This document shows positions 14,206 to 18,204 of a stretch of 18,204 nucleotides of DNA, piece by piece; the first letter of the stretch is position 1; each line of letters begins with the position of its first letter. The position numbers and the translations under genes were made by a program. The notes below the pieces were generated by a model. That model was not told where the DNA came from and did no database searches. It saw nothing but the letters and a program-made list of their open reading frames with translations. Source of the stretch: Gammaproteobacteria bacterium UBA3532 (GTDB lineage: Bacteria; Pseudomonadota; Gammaproteobacteria; Enterobacterales; UBA3532); contig DFOV01000289.1 in the NCBI GenBank assembly GCA_002376965.1, forward strand, positions 1 through 18,204. The letters are read 5' to 3'.

Positions 14206-14751
14206 TTAATCTGAACCCATAAATTGCAACAAGGCAGCTTTATTAGGATGATCTTTAAGCCAGGCTTTGAGCTCGATAGCGCGCTCGGTATCTTCTTCGC
14301 CCACCAGACTTTGCAAGCGGTTAATTTTCAGGTTTTCAGTGACTTCTTTGCGCGCTTTTCGCTGCCAGGCATCGGTAAAAACCTTGGGCATTTGATGGGA
14401 AAGTTCCAACACCTTCAACAGCGCCCATTCGCCGTGATCTAACCAGGCTTCGTCACAAAAGCTGCATAAATCGATTCGATTATTATGTGCGCCGCTGATC
14501 AGGTATTTGGTCATGAGTCGGCTACACTTGGGGCAGGTCATGGCTGTCTTGGTGTCGTTGTCTTCGGAAACGGCACTTGCTGTGTTGGGGCAGTCCGCTT
14601 CAGCGACGACCTCCCCCTGAGACTCGACCCAATCGCGATAGCCAAGCAAAGAAATCATGGCTCCTTCACAGGATAAACATCCCATAGCAGATAGGCCAGG
14701 TTCAATTTTTGTGGGGCGTAACGGGTGGGTTTTACATTTAGGGCACTGCAT
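14206..14751 (-). CDS. Double zinc-ribbon (TFIIB-type) protein
   Basis: 181 residues with two CxxC...CxxC ribbons. The first is Cys3/Cys6 with Cys25/Cys28 (MQCPKC, GCLSC). The second is Cys73/Cys76 with Cys96/Cys99 (CPKCSRLM, LCSFCDEAWLDHGEW). The second has the CxxCxxxWLDxGE pattern of zf-TFIIB domain proteins. The C-terminal 60 residues are helical and charged, ending in LKDHPNKAALLQFM. Probably a cytosolic nucleic-acid- or protein-binding factor; the true function is unknown. AAGGAG sits five bases before the ATG at 14751. It is the first gene of a two-gene unit with the HD nucleotidase and divergent from the HDOD gene. Confidence 0.85.
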   Translation of the reverse strand: MQCPKCKTHPLRPTKIEPGLSAMGCLSCEGAMISLLGYRDWVESQGEVVAEADCPNTASAVSEDNDTKTAMTCPKCSRLMTKYLISGAHNNRIDLCSFCDEAWLDHGEWALLKVLELSHQMPKVFTDAWQRKARKEVTENLKINRLQSLVGEEDTERAIELKAWLKDHPNKAALLQFMGSD

Positions 14752-14783
14752 TTCGGCTCCTTTTTACTGTTTTTGTTCTATTT

Positions 14784-14798
14784 TGTTATCAAATAACA
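14784..14798. promoter_or_regulatory. 15-bp palindrome between divergent genes
   Basis: TGTTAT (14784-14789) and ATAACA (14793-14798) are perfect inverted arms around CAA. The palindrome sits 3 bp before the likely -35 of the HDOD gene and 33 bp from the start of the zinc-ribbon gene, well placed to control one or both. The regulator is not known. Confidence 0.45.
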
Positions 14799-14800
14799 GG

Positions 14801-14828
14801 TTTTCAATTCCGAGTGTTTAACTATACT
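14801..14828 (+). promoter_or_regulatory. Candidate sigma-70 promoter for the HDOD-MBL operon
   Basis: TTTTCA (14801-14806) and TATACT (14823-14828) are separated by 16 bp, giving a leader of about 45 nt to the ATG at 14879. Four of six bases match consensus at -35 and five of six at -10. Confidence 0.45.
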
Positions 14829-14878
14829 TTAAACCAATAACCTAAATAATCACATAATAAACAGTTTCGGGAACCTAC

Positions 14879-15736
14879 ATGCCGCTTCAGCGTGATCAAC
14901 TTTTAGCGATGGTCGACAAGATCCCCGCTTTTCCGCAAAGTGTGCACCGTGTCATATCGCTCACGGCCAAGGCCGATTGTGCGCCAAAAGAGTTGGTTTC
15001 TGTTATTGAGCATGATCCGGTTTTAACCATGAAGGTGTTAAAACTGGTGAATTCGGCTTACTTTGGTTTGCGCCGCGAGATAACCTCGGTGAACCATGCG
15101 GTGGTATATGTGGGGATCAATACGATTAAAAATCTCGCAATCACCGTGGCCACTGCAGGTGCGCTCCCTAAAACCAATAAGGCCGGTTTGGACGTAGATG
15201 CACTATGGCGACATTCCTTATCGGTCGGCGTTGTAGCAAGGATTCTGGCAGCTAAACGCGGTGTGATCCCCAACGATTTACCTAACTATTTTGTCGCAGG
15301 GTTATTGCACGACATAGGCAAAATTCTGTTTGCCCACTTTCTTCCAGACAAGTACGCCCCCGTCGTTAAGCTGGCAGCACAAGGCAAATATTCCTTCTCC
15401 CAAATAGAAAACAAACTTTTCGGTTTAGACCATGGCGAGTTTGGTGCCATTCTGGCGGAATACTGGAAGTTACCGGGCGATCTGGTGGCGGCTATTCGTT
15501 TTCACAACAGTATGCATCTAGATATCGAAAGCGATACCGGACAACAGCTGTGTTGTGCCATTTCAGCATCCAATGCCATCGCCCATTACCTGTTCGATGA
15601 AGGTAATCCTGAAACCCGTATTGCTCAGGAAGTCACCGATTGGCTCGGAGCACCGGTATCTGTAGCTACGGCCTCAATGGAAGGCATCGAAGACGAGATA
15701 GAAAAAGCGCTGGCGTTTATTAATATTGGATCCTAA
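14879..15736 (+). CDS. HDOD domain signalling protein
   Basis: A 285-residue cytosolic protein made almost entirely of one HDOD domain (about 12-215). The opening (LLAMVDKIPAFPQSVHRVIS) and VSVIEHDPVLTMKVLKLVNS followed by AYFGLRREITSVNHAVVYVG are the family signature. HDOD domains are non-catalytic relatives of HD phosphohydrolases used in regulation of gene expression, motility and c-di-GMP networks. Here several HD-like residues persist: His112, and His144-Asp145 in GLLHDIGK. It ends 9 bp before the MBL gene, with the stop TAA inside the next ribosome site (TAAGGAG), so the two are co-translated. Its own ribosome site is weak (GGGAA). No receiver or output domain is fused, so it must act through a partner. 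Confidence 0.9.
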   Translation: MPLQRDQLLAMVDKIPAFPQSVHRVISLTAKADCAPKELVSVIEHDPVLTMKVLKLVNSAYFGLRREITSVNHAVVYVGINTIKNLAITVATAGALPKTNKAGLDVDALWRHSLSVGVVARILAAKRGVIPNDLPNYFVAGLLHDIGKILFAHFLPDKYAPVVKLAAQGKYSFSQIENKLFGLDHGEFGAILAEYWKLPGDLVAAIRFHNSMHLDIESDTGQQLCCAISASNAIAHYLFDEGNPETRIAQEVTDWLGAPVSVATASMEGIEDEIEKALAFINIGS

Positions 15737-15745
15737 GGAGCATGT

Positions 15746-16627
15746 ATGAAAGTTAAACTACGTGGTGTTCGTGGCTCGATTCCGGTGCCAGGGCCAGATA
15801 CGGTCAAGTATGGCGGCAACACCACCTGCATTGAAGTGGTCACGGATGAAGGCGATGTCATCATCATTGATGGTGGCTCAGGCATTCGAACCCTAGGCTT
15901 GGAATTACTCAAACAGCATCCGGTAAAATGCACCCTACTCATAACCCATACCCACTGGGATCACATTCAGGGCCTACCGTTTTTCGTACCATTTTTCGTA
16001 CCTGGAAATCAAATTGATATTTACGGCACCTTTGATCCGATTTACATGAAAAGTTTGAAAAGCATTCTGGCCGCGCAAATGGAATACTGTTATTTCCCGG
16101 TGCGAGAATGCGAGCTGAATGCCAAAATCAGTTACAACGATATTCGTGAGGGTCAGGCGATTCAGGTTGGGTCGGCTACTATTACGCCGATATTACTTAA
16201 TCATCCAGTTCTTAATTACGGTTACCGCATTGAATCTCACGGCAAGGTGTTTTTCTTCACCGGCGATTATGAGCACCCAGTCAATATCTATGAGCCCGAA
16301 GATGACGGATACGATGACTATCAGCAGCTGATAGAAGAGCAAAAAGGCGTGCTCAGCGACTTTATACGCGGTGCAGATTTGGTGGTGGCCGACTCACAGT
16401 ATACGGTCGAAGAATACAAAACCAAAAAAGGCTGGGGCCACGGCACTCACGAAAGCAGTATAGAACTGGCTCGCGATGCTGAAATAAAGAAAATGGTTTT
16501 CACTCACCATGAGCCAGTTAGAACCGATAAGCAGCTCGACGAGATCTATGAACGACTGATGCGGCGCTCCGATTTACCAGACAGCGAGTTGCTTATGGCC
16601 GTTGAGGGCACAGAGTTTATACTGTAG
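15746..16627 (+). CDS. MBL-fold metallohydrolase (PhnP/cyclic-phosphodiesterase type)
   Basis: A 293-residue cytosolic metallo-beta-lactamase-fold enzyme. Metal motif HTHWDH at 68-73 (H68, H70, D72, H73), then His153 in LLNHPVLNYGYRI, Asp174 in FFFTGDYEH, Asp216 in VVADSQYT, and His254-His255 in VFTHHEP. GHGTH (231-235) may add a ligand. The opening (LRGVRGSIPVPGPDTVKYGG and NTTCIEV) is typical of the branch that includes PhnP and proteins annotated as 3',5'-cyclic-nucleotide phosphodiesterases; the substrate here cannot be told. All core ligands are present, so it should be active. AAGGAG overlaps the stop of the HDOD gene, and the ATG at 15746 is in frame with the family start (an ATG at 15742 is out of frame). 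It converges with htpX, 17 bp away. Confidence 0.88.
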   Translation: MKVKLRGVRGSIPVPGPDTVKYGGNTTCIEVVTDEGDVIIIDGGSGIRTLGLELLKQHPVKCTLLITHTHWDHIQGLPFFVPFFVPGNQIDIYGTFDPIYMKSLKSILAAQMEYCYFPVRECELNAKISYNDIREGQAIQVGSATITPILLNHPVLNYGYRIESHGKVFFFTGDYEHPVNIYEPEDDGYDDYQQLIEEQKGVLSDFIRGADLVVADSQYTVEEYKTKKGWGHGTHESSIELARDAEIKKMVFTHHEPVRTDKQLDEIYERLMRRSDLPDSELLMAVEGTEFIL

Positions 16628-16644
16628 CCCTCTTAGTAATGCAG

Positions 16645-17526
16645 TTACTTGTTTTGTAACGCAGCAATGCGCTCCTCAAGCGGCGGATGGGTGGCAAAAA
16701 ACTTAGCTAACCCTGCCGCTACTCCCTGGTTGATAGCGAAAGCCTGCATATGATCCGGCAAAGGGTTGTGCGCCTGGCTTTCTTGCTGCAAGCGCGCTAA
16801 GGCCTGAATCATCGCACCTCGTCCAGCCAGGTTTGCTCCGCCCTCGTCGGCCGCAAATTCACGCCGTCGGCTAAACCAACATACAATAGACGACGCTAAA
16901 ATGCCTAAAACTATCTCGGCAACTATCGAAGTGACATAATATCCAACCCCTACTCCTCGCTCGGTTTTAAAGACCGCCTTATCAACGACATAACCAATGA
17001 CACGAGCCAGAAATATGACGAAGGTATTCACCACACCTTGAATCAAGCTGAGTGTTACCATGTCACCATTGGCAACGTGGGCGATTTCATGGCCCAAAAC
17101 AGCACGCAGCTCATCTCGGTTAAAGCGGTATAAAATGCCCTGACTTACAGCGACCAGCGCATCGTTCTTATTCCAGCCAGTTGCAAAGGCATTCGACTCC
17201 TGAGCGGGAAAAATCGCTACTTCCGGCATTTTTATTCCCGCCCGTTCAGAAAGCTCAGCAACGGTTTGCATTAACCATTTCTCATCTGGGGTAGTTGGAT
17301 GAGTGATAACCTGCGCCCGCGTAGACCATTTAGCAATGGGCTTGGATATCAATAGCGAGAAAAAAGCACCGCCAAAGCCGAACACGGCGGCAAAGATCAA
17401 TAATGCATTCAGGTTTAGCCCACCATTTTGCATCAAGTAGTGGTCAACCCCTAAAAGCCGTAACGTCAAACTAGCGATGATAATCACCGCGAAGTTCGTC
17501 CCGAGAAGAAGCGCTATACGCAACAT
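16645..17526 (-). CDS. htpX: Membrane zinc protease HtpX
   Basis: HtpX is an M48B inner-membrane metalloprotease that, with FtsH, removes damaged membrane proteins; in E. coli it responds to Cpx and heat. With the ATG at 17526 it is 293 residues, exactly the E. coli length. The zinc motif HEIAH is at 146-150, and the third ligand is Glu223 in [12 protein letters not shown]. Two membrane segments lie near the N terminus (about 1-22 and 39-60), and two more near 160-180 and 195-220. The signature [23 protein letters not shown] and the ending [15 protein letters not shown] are typical. The frame is open 22 codons further (to 17592), but GAGGA just before 17526 and family alignment favour the shorter start. 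It is downstream of gspB by 110 bp with its own promoter candidate. Confidence 0.96.
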   Translation of the reverse strand: MLRIALLLGTNFAVIIIASLTLRLLGVDHYLMQNGGLNLNALLIFAAVFGFGGAFFSLLISKPIAKWSTRAQVITHPTTPDEKWLMQTVAELSERAGIKMPEVAIFPAQESNAFATGWNKNDALVAVSQGILYRFNRDELRAVLGHEIAHVANGDMVTLSLIQGVVNTFVIFLARVIGYVVDKAVFKTERGVGVGYYVTSIVAEIVLGILASSIVCWFSRRREFAADEGGANLAGRGAMIQALARLQQESQAHNPLPDHMQAFAINQGVAAGLAKFFATHPPLEERIAALQNK

Positions 17527-17540
17527 AATGTCCTCACAGA

Positions 17541-17589
17541 TATCAAAAAATAAACCTATATCAGGTATCAGAAACAAACCTTTATCAGG
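17541..17589. repeat. Imperfect 24/25-bp tandem repeat in the htpX leader
   Basis: A 25-bp unit (17541-17565) and a 24-bp unit (17566-17589), both starting TATCA and ending ATCAGG with AAACCT inside, lie just upstream of the htpX ribosome site. The out-of-use reading frame through them would give the repetitive [14 protein letters not shown], which explains the apparent N-terminal extension. Confidence 0.6.
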
Positions 17590-17604
17590 CACTATCTAAG
17601 AGGA

Positions 17605-17633
17605 TATTTATGTCCAAATGTTCCGTTTTTCAA
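17605..17633 (-). promoter_or_regulatory. htpX: Candidate sigma-70/sigma-32 promoter of htpX
   Basis: On the minus strand TTGAAA (17628-17633) is followed, after 13 bp, by GACATAAAT (17606-17614). This resembles a heat-shock sigma-32 site (CTTGAAA / CCCCATnTA) in spacing and partly in sequence. A sigma-70 reading is also possible (17-bp spacer to TAAATA at 17605-17610). Heat control would suit htpX. The -10 match is only partial. Confidence 0.4.
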
Positions 17634-17636
17634 TAG

Positions 17637-18204
17637 CTAATAGTCATCCCACCACTGAACAACAGCTATGCGATAACGAAGGCCTTTATAATTGAGTACA
17701 ATTCCTTCGGCCGTGATCTCTTCCAAGGTTAGGCCAGCCTCAATGCGCGTGCCCTGGGGCATGCGTTTGCCGTTTATCGACACGATGCGATGACGCGGCT
17801 CTGGAGCGTAAATATGAGTGGCAATGGTGACATCCGGCAGTGTAGCCCTAACATCATCATCAAGCTCAGTGAGCATAGGAATAGCATTTTCATCCGTTTC
17901 TACTTCAACGGTATTGTCGAAAGCTTCTTCCTCAACGGGGTCGATTTCAGGGATATCCTCCCATGACTCCAGCGCGGGCGTACTAAAGTCCGGCTTCTCA
18001 GCGCTGGCGACCGCTTCATTGGTCACAGCTGCCGCCGAAGGTGCTGACGTTGTCTTCTTGGTTACGAACGGAGCAAGTGCAGGATTTTTACTCATCGGTA
18101 TAGATGTGAGCGTAGCTACGCTCGTCTTATTTTGACCCGAGCTAGCGGCAGGTTCAGCGGGTGATGCTATCGGCTGAGTCGCTGGTTGTGGTTTGAATGC
18201 TGGT
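17637..18204 (-). CDS. gspB: Type II secretion system protein GspB, C-terminal part (5' end outside window)
   Basis: The frame stays open from the internal ATG at 18095 to the end of the window without a stop. The extra part continues the same Ala/Pro/Ser-rich linker (PASSGQNKTSVATLTSIP just before the Met), so the gene is truncated by the window and 18095 is not its start. The visible ~189 residues are a low-complexity acidic/Pro-rich linker, then a C-terminal domain beginning near VRATLPDVTIATHIYAPEP. It continues RHRIVSINGKRMPQGTRIEA, then GLTLEEITAEGIVLNYKGLRYRI, the pattern of the T2SSB (GspB) periplasmic domain. GspB is a bitopic inner-membrane partner of GspA that helps assemble the outer-membrane secretin. 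The missing N terminus should hold the cytoplasmic tail and membrane span; gspA would be expected upstream, outside the window. Confidence 0.82.
   Translation of the reverse strand, partial: PAFKPQPATQPIASPAEPAASSGQNKTSVATLTSIPMSKNPALAPFVTKKTTSAPSAAAVTNEAVASAEKPDFSTPALESWEDIPEIDPVEEEAFDNTVEVETDENAIPMLTELDDDVRATLPDVTIATHIYAPEPRHRIVSINGKRMPQGTRIEAGLTLEEITAEGIVLNYKGLRYRIAVVQWWDDY

Noticed and set aside
17527..17592. 22-residue N-terminal extension of HtpX
   Set aside because: Made of a tandem repeat, absent from the family, and a good ribosome site precedes the internal ATG at 17526.
18095..18095. ATG at 18095 as the gspB start
   Set aside because: The frame continues open upstream to the window edge with the same linker composition, and no membrane span would be included.

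Overview
The window looks like ordinary chromosomal DNA of a free-living, probably marine, gammaproteobacterium. The AT/GC balance is moderate. The protein set is gammaproteobacterial: unimodular QueF (NADPH-dependent 7-cyano-7-deazaguanine reductase), a DUF1820 protein, TypA/BipA, Dtd, a YfbR-type HD nucleotidase, a 293-residue HtpX and a type II secretion GspB. I cannot fix the genus; a Kangiella/Oceanospirillales-like relative is a guess. No rRNA, tRNA, CRISPR array, transposase or phage gene is visible.

Layout. 1-680: a small anchored Pro-rich protein (minus) flanked by short tandem repeats. 681-1870: queF and a DUF1820 gene (minus, adjacent). 1910-2113: a divergent spacer with a candidate promoter and a foldable leader. 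2114-6634: a 1506-residue membrane sensor on the plus strand. It has a periplasmic two-component-regulator-type propeller, a Y_Y_Y domain, one membrane segment, two PAS domains, GGDEF and EAL, with both catalytic motif sets intact. 6635-7039: a 405-base gap with two minus-strand terminators, other hairpins and possible tiny ORFs. 7040-8239: an orphan periplasmic solute-binding protein, convergent with the sensor. 8328-10678: dtd and typA, co-oriented but separated by a strong terminator. 10679-10912: the typA upstream region, with a 14-bp perfect palindrome. 10913-12274: three short unfamiliar or DUF-type genes in one direction, two with non-ATG starts; this is the most accessory-looking part. 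12311-13051: a REP-like palindrome touching the end of a DUF1624/HGSNAT-type membrane acyltransferase. 13222-14751: a 65-residue protein, an HD nucleotidase and a double zinc-ribbon protein (minus). 14879-16627: a plus-strand pair, HDOD and MBL-fold metallohydrolase, with a ribosome site overlapping the first stop. 16645-18204: htpX and the C-terminal part of gspB (minus), the latter running off the window.

How the genes may work together. Two signalling units stand out. The GGDEF/EAL sensor would turn a periplasmic or surface cue into a change in cyclic di-GMP. The neighbouring solute-binding protein, which has no permease or ATPase nearby, could supply that cue, but this is inference from position only. 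The HDOD-MBL pair is probably a second regulatory operon, divergent from the zinc-ribbon/HD-nucleotidase pair across a spacer holding a 15-bp palindrome. TypA, Dtd, QueF and HtpX are housekeeping functions for translation quality, tRNA modification and membrane protein turnover. No complete new system can be demonstrated. The best leads are the structured leader of the sensor gene, the three-gene small-protein cluster and the structured gap at 6635-7039.
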